Position numbers and translations under genes: made by a program. Positions 13,924 through 21,236 of a stretch of DNA of 43,325 nt are shown one piece after another (the stretch's first letter is position 1; the number at the start of each line of letters is the position of its first letter). The stretch comes from a virus: the IMG/VR virus record IMGVR_UViG_3300036780_000152, positions 1 through 43,325 of that record. One strand, 5' to 3'. The notes beneath the pieces are model-generated. The model was given only the letters and a program-made list of their open reading frames with translations. It had not been told where the DNA came from and made no database searches.

Positions 13924-14319
13924 CTATAGAGATACCGCGGCACGCGGTATTTGTTTCGTACGGCGAGCGTGTGCTGGCCGGCTTTCGGAAGTTTCGCGAC
14001 CATGCTCTGCGAGCGTCCGCGCGACCTTCAGGTCAGCGCGGTGATGGCGCAGCAGATACTGCCGCAATTCAGGGTCCATCTCAACCGTCAGCAGGCCGAG
14101 AAACACATAATCGGCGGACGCGCGAGTCTCGCGGATGATCGTCGCGACGATGTCCAGGTGCGGCAAGCGTTGGCCCGCTTCCCACCGGTTGATAACCTGG
14201 TTTGTCACGCCCAAGGAGTCCGCCCATTCAACCTGAGTATGCCCGAACGCCTCCCGTAGCCAAGTCAACCGCTGTCCGACAGCGCGCAGCGTGTCTTGGC
14301 TGGCAGTGCGGCGTGGCAT
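13924..14319 (-). CDS. XRE-family phage repressor (C1-like)
   Basis: The 131-aa protein has an HTH at about 12-68: LRAVGQRLTWLREAFGHTQV, WADSLGVTNQVINRWEAGQR, LPHLDIVATIIRETRAS, YVFLG. A short helical C-terminus follows; there is no LexA-type protease domain. It is divergently placed from the rightward early genes and is transcribed from a promoter that carries a variant operator (14345-14359), so it probably represses itself. It is the best candidate to recognise TTGCC-N5-GGCAA across the genome. Confidence 0.75.
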   Translation of the reverse strand: MPRRTASQDTLRAVGQRLTWLREAFGHTQVEWADSLGVTNQVINRWEAGQRLPHLDIVATIIRETRASADYVFLGLLTVEMDPELRQYLLRHHRADLKVARTLAEHGRETSESRPAHARRTKQIPRAAVSL

Positions 14320-14344
14320 ATGGCGGATTTCCTTCTATTTCCAG

Positions 14345-14390
14345 TTGCGGCAACCGCAACCATATAAGGCTGTTCAGCCTACGCTGGCAA
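14345..14390 (-). promoter_or_regulatory. Repressor promoter with variant operator
   Basis: On the minus strand TTGCCA (14390-14385), 17-bp spacer, TTATAT (14367-14362), GG, then TTGCG-GTTGC-CGCAA (14359-14345). The half-sites differ from the common form at one symmetric base (C to G), which may tune affinity for autoregulation. The repressor ATG is 26 bp downstream of the operator. Confidence 0.75.
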
Positions 14391-14413
14391 GGTCGACTAT
14401 TAGTCCACATCGC

Positions 14414-14441
14414 TTGACGATTGCCTTAATGGCAATTTAAG
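14414..14441 (+). promoter_or_regulatory. Early rightward promoter with operator as its spacer
   Basis: TTGACG (14414-14419) and TTTAAG (14436-14441) are separated by 16 bp, and this spacer is one base plus the complete operator TTGCC-TTAAT-GGCAA (14421-14435). A bound repressor would block RNA polymerase directly. The ATG of the next gene is at 14450, about where transcription should begin, so the message may be leaderless. Confidence 0.65.
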
Positions 14442-14449
14442 CTCGCGGC

Positions 14450-14866
14450 ATGGACCACGCCCGGATCATCGGCGACCTGGCCGCCCGATCCGGTTCGGCG
14501 GCGCTGGCGCGTAAATTCCGCCGCACGCCAGCCGCGGTCGCGCGCTGGCGCACGGACGGCATCCCGCGGGAGTTCTGGGCGCGAGTCCTCCGCACCACCG
14601 ATCGGGCTGGCGCTGGCATCACCGACGCGCAGCTTGCTGGTCCAGCCGAGCGCGCATTCGACCTAGTCGCCGCCACGTTCGGCACGCAGCGCGCGCTGGC
14701 CGATGAGATCGGCGTCGATTTCACCCGCATCTCGCACTGGCTGACGGACGGCATTCCACCGCGGCACTGGCCCGCAGTGCTACGGATCGCGCGCCAGAGC
14801 GGCTACGCGCTGACCCTGGAGGATCTGGAGACCGGTTCCCCGCTGCTGCGTGCCGCCGCGGCGTGA
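14450..14866 (+). CDS. Tandem-HTH regulator (Cro-like position)
   Basis: The 138-aa protein contains two similar HTH units: ALARKFRRTPAAVARWRTDG then IPREFWARVLR (about 18-47), and RALADEIGVDFTRISHWLTD then GIPPRHWPAVLRIARQSG. This unit (HTH, W, GIPxxxWxxVLR) resembles the small Cro-like or carph-isopro type domain in phage regulators. As first gene of the rightward early operon and divergent from the repressor, it takes the cro position. No clear ribosome site precedes the ATG. Confidence 0.65.
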   Translation: MDHARIIGDLAARSGSAALARKFRRTPAAVARWRTDGIPREFWARVLRTTDRAGAGITDAQLAGPAERAFDLVAATFGTQRALADEIGVDFTRISHWLTDGIPPRHWPAVLRIARQSGYALTLEDLETGSPLLRAAAA

Positions 14867-14870
14867 GGTC

Positions 14871-15284
14871 ATGCGCCGCGCGCTCCACCAGGTGCGGCAA
14901 GCGGCACCCGTGGTTCCGGAGCATTCGCTGGCACGGCAGATCGCCGATGTCCTGACGCTCGAACTGGCGCCACCCGGCCGGCTCTCGCGGCACGGCGTCG
15001 TCTGGTATGCGATCGATCACGCGGCCTATGCCGGCGTCGCGCCAGGCGCGCGGGTTGGCCGCGGCATCATCGCCGGCATCCCTGACCTGTTCGTCCTGTG
15101 CGGCGGACTCGCAGGCTTCATCGAGATCAAGACTGGGGCGGGCGTGCTGTCACAATCCCAGCGTGCGGTGATCGCCGCGGTATTGGGCGCCGGAGGCCGG
15201 GTTGGCGTCGCACGCGACGCGGCGACGACGCTGGCCTGCCTGGATGGCTGGCGCATCCCGCGCTGCGGCATCACCCGGCTGTAG
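14871..15284 (+). CDS. VRR-NUC domain nuclease
   Basis: The 137-aa product is a small PD-(D/E)xK-type VRR-NUC nuclease: GRGIIAGIPDLFVLC supplies Asp72 and AGFIEIKTGAG supplies Glu85 and Lys87; SQSQRAVIAAVLGAGG and GVARDAATTLACLDGW complete the fold. Family members cleave structured DNA. I chose ATG 14871, 4 bp after the previous stop; an in-frame upstream ATG at 14850 would overlap that gene. It could process recombination or replication intermediates with RecT. Confidence 0.75.
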   Translation: MRRALHQVRQAAPVVPEHSLARQIADVLTLELAPPGRLSRHGVVWYAIDHAAYAGVAPGARVGRGIIAGIPDLFVLCGGLAGFIEIKTGAGVLSQSQRAVIAAVLGAGGRVGVARDAATTLACLDGWRIPRCGITRL

Positions 15285-15357
15285 CGCCGGTCCAACAAGG
15301 AGGGGAGGAACGGCGAGTGATAGATGCGCAAACATTGCTCCATATGGAACCACGCCA

Positions 15358-15642
15358 ATGAAGCCGCGCAACGTGTTCGCCGGCTTCGGGCGTCCCGGTC
15401 ACGACGTGTCGCCGGCCGTGCTGGAGCGGGTGCTGCGCGGCATCGAGGTATGCGCCCGTGAGGGCCTGCCGCTGCCGACCAGCGGCACGATCGCGCAGCG
15501 GATCGGGCATTCCGAGGCTTACGTGGCCGACGCCTTCGCGGTGTTACTGGCCGCCGGCTTCGTCGCCGATATCGGCAACCGGGCGGGCCGCGCCGGGCGC
15601 CGCCGAGTGGTGACGCTGCATGATGGGAGCCGCACGGCATGA
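15358..15642 (+). CDS. Winged-helix protein upstream of initiator
   Basis: The 94-aa product (MKPRNVFAGFGRPGHDVSPA) contains a winged-helix pattern: VLRGIEVCAREGLPLPTSGT, AQRIGHSEAYVADAFAVLLA, then wing RAGRRRVVTL. The stop overlaps the initiator start by ATGA, linking it to replication. The 70 bp between it and the nuclease gene show no gene. Confidence 0.6.
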   Translation: MKPRNVFAGFGRPGHDVSPAVLERVLRGIEVCAREGLPLPTSGTIAQRIGHSEAYVADAFAVLLAAGFVADIGNRAGRAGRRRVVTLHDGSRTA

Positions 15643-16586
15643 CGGATCATCCCGACCCAAGGCCGCCGCCGCTGGTTCCGGCCGAGGTGGATCTGACGGA
15701 TTTCAGCTTCATGCCGCTCTACATCGCCAGGCTGAAACAGTCCAAGGCATGGGCCTACGCACGGCGCAATCCGGCCATTGGATTCTACCTCATCAACCTC
15801 TGGACTCACGCCTGGCACGGCGCCCCTGCGGGCAGCCTGGAGGACGATGAAATGCTGCTCGCCGACGCGGCGCAGTGTAATATAAAAATTTGGACGAAGG
15901 TAAGCAGTACTGTCCTACGTAGCTGGATACAATGTAACGACGGCCGCTACTATCACCCGGTTATCGCCGACATCGTTCTGGAGGCATGGCAGAGAAAGGT
16001 TGCGCAACACGAACGTACCGAAGCTGCGCGCCGCGCAAAACAACAGAAACGCGCCAAACTACTGAACGGTAGCGGCTCCCCTGACGGCGGCGTCCTGGCG
16101 TCTGTCACAACCTCTGTAACAGAGCCTGTAACAGAGCCTGTAACAACCTCTGCGACAACCGATGTAACAGTGACTGTGACAGACCTGTCACTGCATCCAA
16201 GGGACAGGGACAGGGACAGGGACAGTAAAAGAAAGAAAAGGGAGAGTTCACTACGTTCACTCTCCCAAACGAAAGCGCCGGACGACGATCCGGCGTTCGA
16301 CCGGTTCTGGACGAGCTACCCGCGCCGGGTCGGCAAGGGCCAGGCGCGGCGTGCGTTCGCGCATGCGCTGCGGCGCACCTCGCTCGGCGCGATCCTGGCC
16401 GCGTTGGAACGCCAGCACGCCGCTGGCGTGTTCCGCCGCCAGCAATTTGTTCCGCATCCAGCGACTTGGCTGAACGGCGAGCGCTGGCTGGACGACCTGC
16501 CGGAGCATCCCGACGCCGCCGTGCTGCGCGCCGTTGGCGTCGATCCGGACGACCTCGACAACCCGCTGGGAGGGCTGCTGCATTGA
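15639..16586 (+). CDS. Phage replication initiator-like protein (lambda O analogue)
   Basis: The 315-aa protein has a DUF1376-like N-terminal domain (about 20-125: FMPLYIARLKQSKAWAYARR, GFYLINLWTHAWHGAPAGSL). A repetitive linker follows (151-205: VTEPVTEPVTT, RDRDRDRD). The C-terminal domain (219-300: FDRFWTSYPRRVGKGQARRA, FVPHPATWLNGERWLDD) is typical of phage replication proteins. The linker-coding DNA is made of short direct repeats and is probably the origin. Winged-helix and nuclease genes precede it; ATGA and TTGA overlaps couple it to both neighbours. Confidence 0.75.
   Translation: MTDHPDPRPPPLVPAEVDLTDFSFMPLYIARLKQSKAWAYARRNPAIGFYLINLWTHAWHGAPAGSLEDDEMLLADAAQCNIKIWTKVSSTVLRSWIQCNDGRYYHPVIADIVLEAWQRKVAQHERTEAARRAKQQKRAKLLNGSGSPDGGVLASVTTSVTEPVTEPVTTSATTDVTVTVTDLSLHPRDRDRDRDSKRKKRESSLRSLSQTKAPDDDPAFDRFWTSYPRRVGKGQARRAFAHALRRTSLGAILAALERQHAAGVFRRQQFVPHPATWLNGERWLDDLPEHPDAAVLRAVGVDPDDLDNPLGGLLH
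16114..16266 (+). repeat. Candidate replication origin inside the initiator gene
   Basis: Three 12-bp iterons follow head to tail (CTGTAACAGAGC 16114-16125, 16126-16137, then CTGTAACAACCT 16138-16149), with related GTAACAGTG and GTGACAG units after them. Four GGGACA repeats (16201-16224), an A/G-rich easily melted stretch (16225-16242) and an 8-bp inverted repeat GGGAGAGT/ACTCTCCC (16240-16247, 16259-16266) complete it. Iterons, a purine-rich tract and a hairpin inside the initiator gene match the lambda ori-in-O layout. Confidence 0.6.
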
Positions 16587-17041
16587 CCCGAAACGTTTGG
16601 CTCGCGATGCTGGCAAAGCTGGCCGCACCGTCGCACCCGACCGAAGCCGCCGCGGCGCTCGCGGCCATGCTGCCGCTGCTCGGCGATCTGCCGGACGCGG
16701 CGTTCACCGCCGGCAGCCTCGACCACGTCGCCAGGCACGCGACGCACGGGTGCCCGAACTACGCCACGGTGCGTGCCGCGCTAAGCGCCTGGTGGAGCGA
16801 ACACCGCCCGCCAGCGATTGCCAACACCGCAACGGACGGCCTCTCGGCGATGGATCGCGTGTGGCTGGCGCATTGGCGGAAACTGCGCGCCAACGGGTTC
16901 CAGCCCGAGGTGGATTTCGCCGTCGAAGCCGGCAAGCCGCGTGACTACCGGGCGCACACCGCGAGCCTGATCCGGCAGCGCTCGCCGAAGGCGTGGGCGG
17001 CGATCGAGGCGGCGGGCGAGACCGGCTGGCAGGTGGTGTGA
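16583..17041 (+). CDS. Conserved phage hypothetical protein downstream of initiator
   Basis: TTG 16583 overlaps the initiator stop (TTGA) and gives 152 aa beginning MTRNVWLAMLAKLAAPSHPT. The segment DAAFTAGSLDHVARHATHGC and YATVRAALSAWWSEHRPPAI follows a pattern I recognise from phage proteins next to initiators. The C-terminal half contains WLAHWRKLRANGFQPEVDFA. It is likely a replication accessory protein. Confidence 0.6.
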   Translation: MTRNVWLAMLAKLAAPSHPTEAAAALAAMLPLLGDLPDAAFTAGSLDHVARHATHGCPNYATVRAALSAWWSEHRPPAIANTATDGLSAMDRVWLAHWRKLRANGFQPEVDFAVEAGKPRDYRAHTASLIRQRSPKAWAAIEAAGETGWQVV

Positions 17042-17682
17042 TTGGGCTTGCGCCGCCGCTCGCCGCCGTGGCAATTCCGCGCACGCACAGTCCAGGAAAC
17101 CTCCCGATGGCGCACCCACGACGCGGAAAGCGAGTTGCCCACAAGGCAACTTTCGGCGGCATGACGGGCGTGATCGCCGAGGCGGTGGCCGATCCGGATT
17201 GCCCGCGGCGCACGCTGCGCCGCAGCCGCCGGGTTGACCCGGTGGTCGCGTTGCTGGCCTCGGGTGCGCTGACGATCCGCCAGGCGATGGCGTGCGAGCA
17301 ACTGCGCGGCGACCTGGAAGCCGCCGTGCCGCGCCTGCCGGCTGCTGCGGCGGCCAACCCGATCCACGCCGCGCCGTGGGCGCGCGCCGTGATGGCGGAT
17401 CGCCAGGTGGGCGCCTGGCAGCGCGCCAGGCAGGCGCTGGCCGGCCTCACGCCGTGGCAGCGCCAGGCGGTGCTCTGGCTGGCGCTCGGCGGGTCGATGG
17501 ACGGCTTCGTTGCGCAATATCGCTGTTGCCGTTTGCGGGCGCTCAGAGGGGTCGCCAGCGGCTTGGAAATCCTGGACGGTCATTATGACCCGCCGACTTC
17601 TAAAACCCGCGCAGACCCCCTTGCAGCCTCCGTACGGCGGCATGTGCTGCATGCCGGACCGCGCGTCAGCGCTGCGCTATGA
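17038..17682 (+). CDS. Hypothetical helical protein in replication operon
   Basis: GTG 17038 overlaps the previous stop (GTGA) and gives 214 aa; ATG at 17107 or 17161 are alternatives. The shorter form starting MTGVIAEAVADPDC would place the operator at 17135 just upstream. The body is helical: VDPVVALLASGALTIRQAMA, WARAVMADRQVGAWQRARQA, GLTPWQRQAVLWLALGGSMD. The last segment resembles an HTH with an LxxL tail. Function unknown. Confidence 0.5.
   Translation: MIGLAPPLAAVAIPRTHSPGNLPMAHPRRGKRVAHKATFGGMTGVIAEAVADPDCPRRTLRRSRRVDPVVALLASGALTIRQAMACEQLRGDLEAAVPRLPAAAAANPIHAAPWARAVMADRQVGAWQRARQALAGLTPWQRQAVLWLALGGSMDGFVAQYRCCRLRALRGVASGLEILDGHYDPPTSKTRADPLAASVRRHVLHAGPRVSAAL
17135..17149 (+). promoter_or_regulatory. 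TTGCC-N5-GGCAA operator palindrome
   Basis: TTGCC-CACAA-GGCAA lies 12 bp before ATG 17161 and within the longer version of the same gene. No clear promoter accompanies it. It could act as an intragenic roadblock, or indicate that the true start is 17161. Confidence 0.45.
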
Positions 17683-17882
17683 GCCGCACCAGCGACATCC
17701 TCGGCAATTCGGCCACGTTCTGCACGCTGCGCGTGTGGGATGAGGTGGAGTTTTGCTATCATGAGTTGGTTGATATGGTGCGTGACCGCGATGCGATGGA
17801 GGAGATGTTGACGCTCCATCAACCGCCGCTTGTGGTGGTGATATCGGTGCGGTGTGGCAGCAAGTCGGCCCGTCCGTCGTGA
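17679..17882 (+). CDS. Hypothetical small protein (67 aa)
   Basis: ATG 17679 overlaps the preceding stop (ATGA). The chain MSRTSDILGNSATFCTLRVW followed by FCYHELVDMVRDRDAMEEML has an alpha/beta look and ends in a hydrophobic strand (PPLVVVISVRC). No family recognised. Confidence 0.5.
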   Translation: MSRTSDILGNSATFCTLRVWDEVEFCYHELVDMVRDRDAMEEMLTLHQPPLVVVISVRCGSKSARPS

Positions 17883-18109
17883 CCGAACCGCGTCTTGTGG
17901 TGCTGATCGTTGGGCAGGGCGAAGCAACGGTGCTGGCGCGGCTGCTGGACAGCGAGCGCGGGCGGGTGCGGCGCGCGGTCGATCGGCCGGAGTTCTCCGG
18001 CCGGCATCACATTTCTCACAAAAGCGAAATGACCGCCCGGCTGGCCGTGTTAGATGTGTTAGCCGAGACCGTCCGGCGTGAATTGCTGGCCGCGCTGGAT
18101 CAGGGTTGA
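17879..18109 (+). CDS. Hypothetical small protein (76 aa)
   Basis: GTG 17879 overlaps the preceding stop (GTGA). MTEPRLVVLIVGQGEATVLA opens a strand-helix, followed by the helical LAVLDVLAETVRRELLAALD. It ends the rightward early operon and converges with the HTH gene at 18100-18345 (10-bp overlap). Confidence 0.5.
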   Translation: MTEPRLVVLIVGQGEATVLARLLDSERGRVRRAVDRPEFSGRHHISHKSEMTARLAVLDVLAETVRRELLAALDQG

Positions 18110-18345
18110 CAGGCAGAGGGCGAAGGTGCGCTAATTGTCATCCTGGCACGCGGCGTGCTTGGCGGCGGGTTCGCCTCGATCGCGCTGGTGATCTGTTCCA
18201 GCCATGCAGCAATCACCGCCGGCACCGGTTCCAGGTCCAGCGCCCAGCGCCGCGGCGCGTTGGTATCGATGTGCAGCCGCTTCGCCATCGTGCGGTGTTT
18301 CCAGCCGAGCACGCGCTCGCACTCGCGGTAGCGTTCAGCAGTCAT
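18100..18345 (-). CDS. Small HTH protein, second of a tandem pair
   Basis: MTAERYRECERVLGWKHRTM, AKRLHIDTNAPRRWALDLEP, VPAVIAAWLEQI is an HTH of the small phage Cro-like kind (GW..., R.L.ID...RRW..). A Pro/Ser-rich tail follows. It overlaps the preceding HTH gene by 11 bp. The two are likely ancient duplicates and may bind related sites; no target is visible. Confidence 0.6.
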   Translation of the reverse strand: MTAERYRECERVLGWKHRTMAKRLHIDTNAPRRWALDLEPVPAVIAAWLEQITSAIEANPPPSTPRARMTISAPSPSACQP

Positions 18346-18565
18346 CGTCGGGCGCGTAACTGATTGGTCCATGTGGGTTGCTATCTCTCACTTCCTGCAA
18401 CGTCGTGTGCAGCCGTTCCAGTCCGTCTGCCAGCCCGTCCGGCAGTTGCTGCACACCGGTTGCGCTGCGCCGGATGGTGTGGCGCGTCACCCCAAGCGCC
18501 TCCGCGGCGGAAGTGTAGCCCCACCGGAAGGCGTTCAGAATGTCGCGTAGGCGGGTTGGTGTCAT
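18335..18565 (-). CDS. Small HTH protein, first of a tandem pair
   Basis: MTPTRLRDILNAFRWGYTSA, AEALGVTRHTIRRSATGVQQ, LPDGLADGLERLHTTL matches the same small HTH pattern as the next gene. The 76-aa product ends in an acidic tail (YAPDDDC). Probably a DNA-binding regulator of the accessory genes. Confidence 0.6.
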   Translation of the reverse strand: MTPTRLRDILNAFRWGYTSAAEALGVTRHTIRRSATGVQQLPDGLADGLERLHTTLQEVRDSNPHGPISYAPDDDC

Positions 18566-18569
18566 ACGG

Positions 18570-18740
18570 TCAGCCGAACACGCAACCGAGCAGCGCTAGT
18601 GTCATCAGCGCCGCGAGGATGCTGGCAAGGATGCCGAGCGGGTTGGCCTGGGCGATCATCACGATAACAAAGTAAACGACGTTCAGCACCAACCAGATCA
18701 GGAACGCGGCAAGTATGATGCCGCCGGCTATTGCGAGCAT
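18570..18740 (-). CDS. Small two-span membrane protein (56 aa)
   Basis: ATG 18740 follows GGGAGATC. The product MLAIAGGIILAAFLIWLVLN continues VVYFVIVMIAQANPLGI and ASILAALMTLALLGCVFG: two hydrophobic segments (3-29, 35-55) with almost no polar sequence. Its size would suit a holin-like or superinfection-exclusion protein, but no evidence decides. It is followed 5 bp later by the HTH pair. Confidence 0.55.
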   Translation of the reverse strand: MLAIAGGIILAAFLIWLVLNVVYFVIVMIAQANPLGILASILAALMTLALLGCVFG

Positions 18741-18752
18741 GTTGATCTCCCT

Positions 18753-19409
18753 TCAATCTGCCGCGTCGCGATACGCATACGCCGCGAGTTTTTCAACGCA
18801 CTCCATCTCGTGCGCCTCATCCGTGATCTCCCGTGTGTGGTCACCGTCTTGCTGACGGTGGCGTGCGTGCTGGTCAAGCAGCCGCTCCGCCTGCATGCGA
18901 TCCCAATCCTCGCCCGGCATGGCCGCGGCGTCGGGGCGGAAGTAATGGGCGTTGCCGAACATTTCGCAATCGGACGGCGCCTTGCCGGTCTGGTGTGCCA
19001 TGTGCCAGCGATCGGCCCATCTCACCGGTTGACAATGCGGCGGCAGCCGGACGGGTTCGCCGATCGGCTCAAACTCATCGTGTTCGTCCACCCAGACCTG
19101 CCGCGCGCGTGAGCCTTTGCGTCCCATGACGTGCTGGGGACGAAAGGGCGCATCCGGTGCGTCCGGGGATGTCCAGTAGCCGTAAACGTGGCGTGCCTCG
19201 CCGAATGTGACCACGTTGCCGCTCACCTCGCCTTTCAGGTTGGCCGGCACGTCAACGCCCATCGTGCCGAGTTTCCAGCACGCCCACTCGATGGCACGCG
19301 CGCTGGCACGCGCGTATTCGCCGATCTTGGCGTATGTGTTGGCGGCAACCCAGTCCGCGCGGGTTTCCTTGGTCAGTTGGTTCGGTGGTAGCTTCGCTGG
19401 TTTGCGCAT
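18753..19409 (-). CDS. Hypothetical protein (218 aa)
   Basis: ATG 19409 follows GTAGGAGAT. The protein starts MRKPAKLPPNQLTKETRADW, contains EYARASARAIEWACWKLGTM and a His/Trp-rich centre (PPHCQPVRWADRWHMAHQ), and ends in an acidic helix. I do not recognise a family. Confidence 0.55.
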   Translation of the reverse strand: MRKPAKLPPNQLTKETRADWVAANTYAKIGEYARASARAIEWACWKLGTMGVDVPANLKGEVSGNVVTFGEARHVYGYWTSPDAPDAPFRPQHVMGRKGSRARQVWVDEHDEFEPIGEPVRLPPHCQPVRWADRWHMAHQTGKAPSDCEMFGNAHYFRPDAAAMPGEDWDRMQAERLLDQHARHRQQDGDHTREITDEAHEMECVEKLAAYAYRDAAD

Positions 19410-19418
19410 GTCGATCTC

Positions 19419-19649
19419 CTACCACCCGTTATGTCGGGACATTGGCCGGCCATAACCATCTAGCGACAGGCCAGGGAAAAACTCGGCAGCGGCACGCTCC
19501 CACCCCTTGATCCAGGCCGCATCGAAAACGCGACGGCTGTGCGCCCATCCCGGAGAGTGCCAAAACGCCGCGCCACGTTGCCACGCTGCCGCGCCTTGAT
19601 CTTCGATAGCGCGCAGTAGCTCGGGCGCGGGTTGATATCGTTGACGCAT
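19419..19649 (-). CDS. Hypothetical Trp/Arg-rich small protein (76 aa)
   Basis: Start ATG 19649 (MRQRYQPAPELLRAIEDQGA). Segments AAFWHSPGWAHSRRVFDAAW and EFFPGLSLDGYGRPMSRHNG are aromatic and compact. It follows its neighbour's stop by 1 bp. Unknown. Confidence 0.5.
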   Translation of the reverse strand: MRQRYQPAPELLRAIEDQGAAAWQRGAAFWHSPGWAHSRRVFDAAWIKGWERAAAEFFPGLSLDGYGRPMSRHNGW

Positions 19650-19650
19650 G

Positions 19651-20022
19651 TCACTCCCCCACCAGCGCGAGCGTGCCAGTGATGCGGTTGGTGACATCGT
19701 AGAGTTCCGACCACATCACTGGCACGATGACCAATCCGGCATGTTGGCGTGCGTTCAAAATGCCAGATAGGTGTGCGAGCGCCCGCAACTCAATCAGCAA
19801 CTGCGGTGCCGCTGCGATCAGCCTGCCGTGTGCCAGCGTCTCGGTCAGCCGCGCGTCGTGGTTGTCGCCTTGCGCGGCGTGGCGATAGACGTTCTCAAGC
19901 TCGCAGATCGTCCGCGTGTGGTCCGCGGTGGTGATGGTGACAATGTGGCGGGTGACGGCGCCATCCGTGCTTTGGTAGTGGTTCATGCGCCAAGTTGGCG
20001 CGGTTGCGGTCTCTATGCTCAT
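19651..20022 (-). CDS. Hypothetical protein (123 aa) with shared accessory leader
   Basis: The 5' leader is the CGAGC...GGCTTG type shared with several neighbours (20023-20041). The product MSIETATAPTWRMNHYQSTD has beta strands (RHIVTITTADHTRTICELEN) followed by helices (AAPQLLIELRALAHLSGILN), similar in shape to small phage proteins of unknown role. Confidence 0.55.
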   Translation of the reverse strand: MSIETATAPTWRMNHYQSTDGAVTRHIVTITTADHTRTICELENVYRHAAQGDNHDARLTETLAHGRLIAAAPQLLIELRALAHLSGILNARQHAGLVIVPVMWSELYDVTNRITGTLALVGE

Positions 20023-20077
20023 ATCAAGCCTCCGTCGCTCGGGTGATGGCCGGGCACAACCGCTCGGCCGGTGTGCA

Positions 20078-20479
20078 TCAACCGCCGAAGTAAAACGACT
20101 GCGCGTATGTCAACAGCGGCGTCCTGTCGCAGGGGACATTAGTCCATAGCGATCCCCAATCTTGCCATTCAAGGCGCGCGCTGTCGGGTTCGTAGTAGCC
20201 GTTCAATTCGCCGATGACGCGCAAGGCCGGCCCTCCGGTTGTTAGTAGCAGGCAGTATTCGCCTTCTCTCGCTGATAGTGTCGCGCCCGGATCTGCCCAT
20301 GCGCTGCGGACCTGCGCCGCTAGTGGAGCCGGTTTCGCGTCTTCGTGCGCGTCACTGTCGTATTCGCCGAAGTCAGAACCTGATTCTACGCCGATCTTGC
20401 CGGCAGCCGCGCACCACGCAGCTATCTCCGCATGCCATGCGCGCGCGTTGTCGATTGCGTGTCGGTTGTTGCTTGCCAT
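20078..20479 (-). CDS. Hypothetical acidic protein (133 aa) with shared leader
   Basis: ATG 20479 follows the conserved leader CGAGCAAAGAAAGGCTTAAC. The product MASNNRHAIDNARAWHAEIA has a negatively charged stretch (SDFGEYDSDAHEDAK) and aromatic C-terminal part (LEWQDWGSLWTN, YAQSFYFGG). An acidic surface would suit DNA mimicry, but that is only a suggestion. Confidence 0.55.
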   Translation of the reverse strand: MASNNRHAIDNARAWHAEIAAWCAAAGKIGVESGSDFGEYDSDAHEDAKPAPLAAQVRSAWADPGATLSAREGEYCLLLTTGGPALRVIGELNGYYEPDSARLEWQDWGSLWTNVPCDRTPLLTYAQSFYFGG

Positions 20480-20531
20480 TGTTAAGCCTTTCTTTGCTCG
20501 GTTACGCACGACCCATGCCGCGCGCCTTGGT

Positions 20532-20583
20532 CCGAACCAAGGGACAAGCGGGCATCGTGCGATGCCCCTTGCCTCATGGTTAG
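20532..20583 (-). repeat. Linker hairpin A of the accessory region
   Basis: AACCA (20535-20539) and TGGTT (20577-20581) enclose a GC stem GGGCATC/GATGCCC with tetraloop GTGC. The element overlaps the end of the 20580 gene and precedes the leader of the 20479 gene. Elements B and C have the same plan. No uridine run follows, so it is not a standard terminator. Confidence 0.65.
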
Positions 20584-20795
20584 TGACCTAACGCGCGCAG
20601 CAGCGCGGTAATCATCGCCACCAGCGCGCCAGTGAATGCAGCGCCAGCACCGAACGCCAGCGCCATCGCTTTCCAGGGTTCCCAGCGTATCTGCCCCTTC
20701 AAGTGCTCGATCTGGATGGTCATAAGTGCGATCCTCAGTTGTCGTTCCGCCGCGTCGTGGCGCACTGTCACGCGCTCGCCTTTACGCATGCGCAC
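20580..20795 (-). CDS. Small single-span membrane protein
   Basis: The N-terminal half is a charged helix (AAERQLRIALMTIQIEHLKG) and the C-terminal half one membrane span (about 43-68, AMALAFGAGAAFTGALVAMI). ATG at 20795 or 20789. It overlaps the upstream gene by 28 bp. Candidate holin or anchor; no proof. Confidence 0.55.
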   Translation of the reverse strand: MRMRKGERVTVRHDAAERQLRIALMTIQIEHLKGQIRWEPWKAMALAFGAGAAFTGALVAMITALLRALGH

Positions 20796-21139
20796 ATACG
20801 CGCCAACGATCCGCGTGCTTCCTTTGTCGCTTCGCTGACCATATCGCGGAAGTATCCGCCCGACTTGAAGTCGGCCCAGCCGTGATAGCTTAACCCGCCG
20901 AGGTAATCTTCGCCCAGCACGCGCTCGCGCGTCATCGCCCAGTTCTTGGGGTTATCCGCGTCAATGAACGCGACCCGCACCCGCGCCATGAACCAGTGCC
21001 AGCCGCCCTCGCGCGCGAACGCAACGTCGTCGGCGGCATCGAACTGTCCGGCCGGATCATCATCCTCCGGGGCAACAGCACACGTGACGGCAAAGCGCGC
21101 CGTGCGGAACTCCCAAACCGTTTCCCATTGTGCGCCCAT
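20768..21139 (-). CDS. Hypothetical protein (123 aa) with shared leader
   Basis: A leader CGGAGCGGATGGCTTGAC precedes ATG 21139, which itself follows a strong promoter (21191-21219). The product MGAQWETVWEFRTARFAVTC begins beta-rich and continues GGWHWFMARVRVAFIDADNP and a helical basic end. It reads like a conserved small phage protein, but I cannot name it. Confidence 0.55.
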   Translation of the reverse strand: MGAQWETVWEFRTARFAVTCAVAPEDDDPAGQFDAADDVAFAREGGWHWFMARVRVAFIDADNPKNWAMTRERVLGEDYLGGLSYHGWADFKSGGYFRDMVSEATKEARGSLARMCACVKASA

Positions 21140-21190
21140 GTCAAGCCATCCGCTCCGTTGGGGCAGACCCCATGCCCGCCCCGTGTGATT

Positions 21191-21232
21191 GTTCTACTCG
21201 TGTCGCGTCGTGGTGTCAACGCGGATTATGCG
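21191..21232 (-). promoter_or_regulatory. Promoter of the 21139 gene with upstream CGCATAATC element
   Basis: On the minus strand TTGACA (21219-21214), 17-bp spacer, TAGAAC (21196-21191). Directly upstream of the -35 is CGCATAATCCGCG (21232-21220), an imperfect palindrome also found in inverted form beside the TTGACA at 24068-24073. It may be an activator or repressor site specific to the accessory block. Confidence 0.65.
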
Positions 21233-21236
21233 TCGC

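Noticed and set aside
18335-18565. Tandem HTH genes as a toxin-antitoxin pair
   Set aside because: Both products are HTH-like DNA-binding proteins and neither resembles a toxin.
20532-20583. Linker hairpins as rho-independent terminators
   Set aside because: The hairpins are GC-rich but none is followed by a uridine run on the transcribed strand, so I left them as structured linkers.
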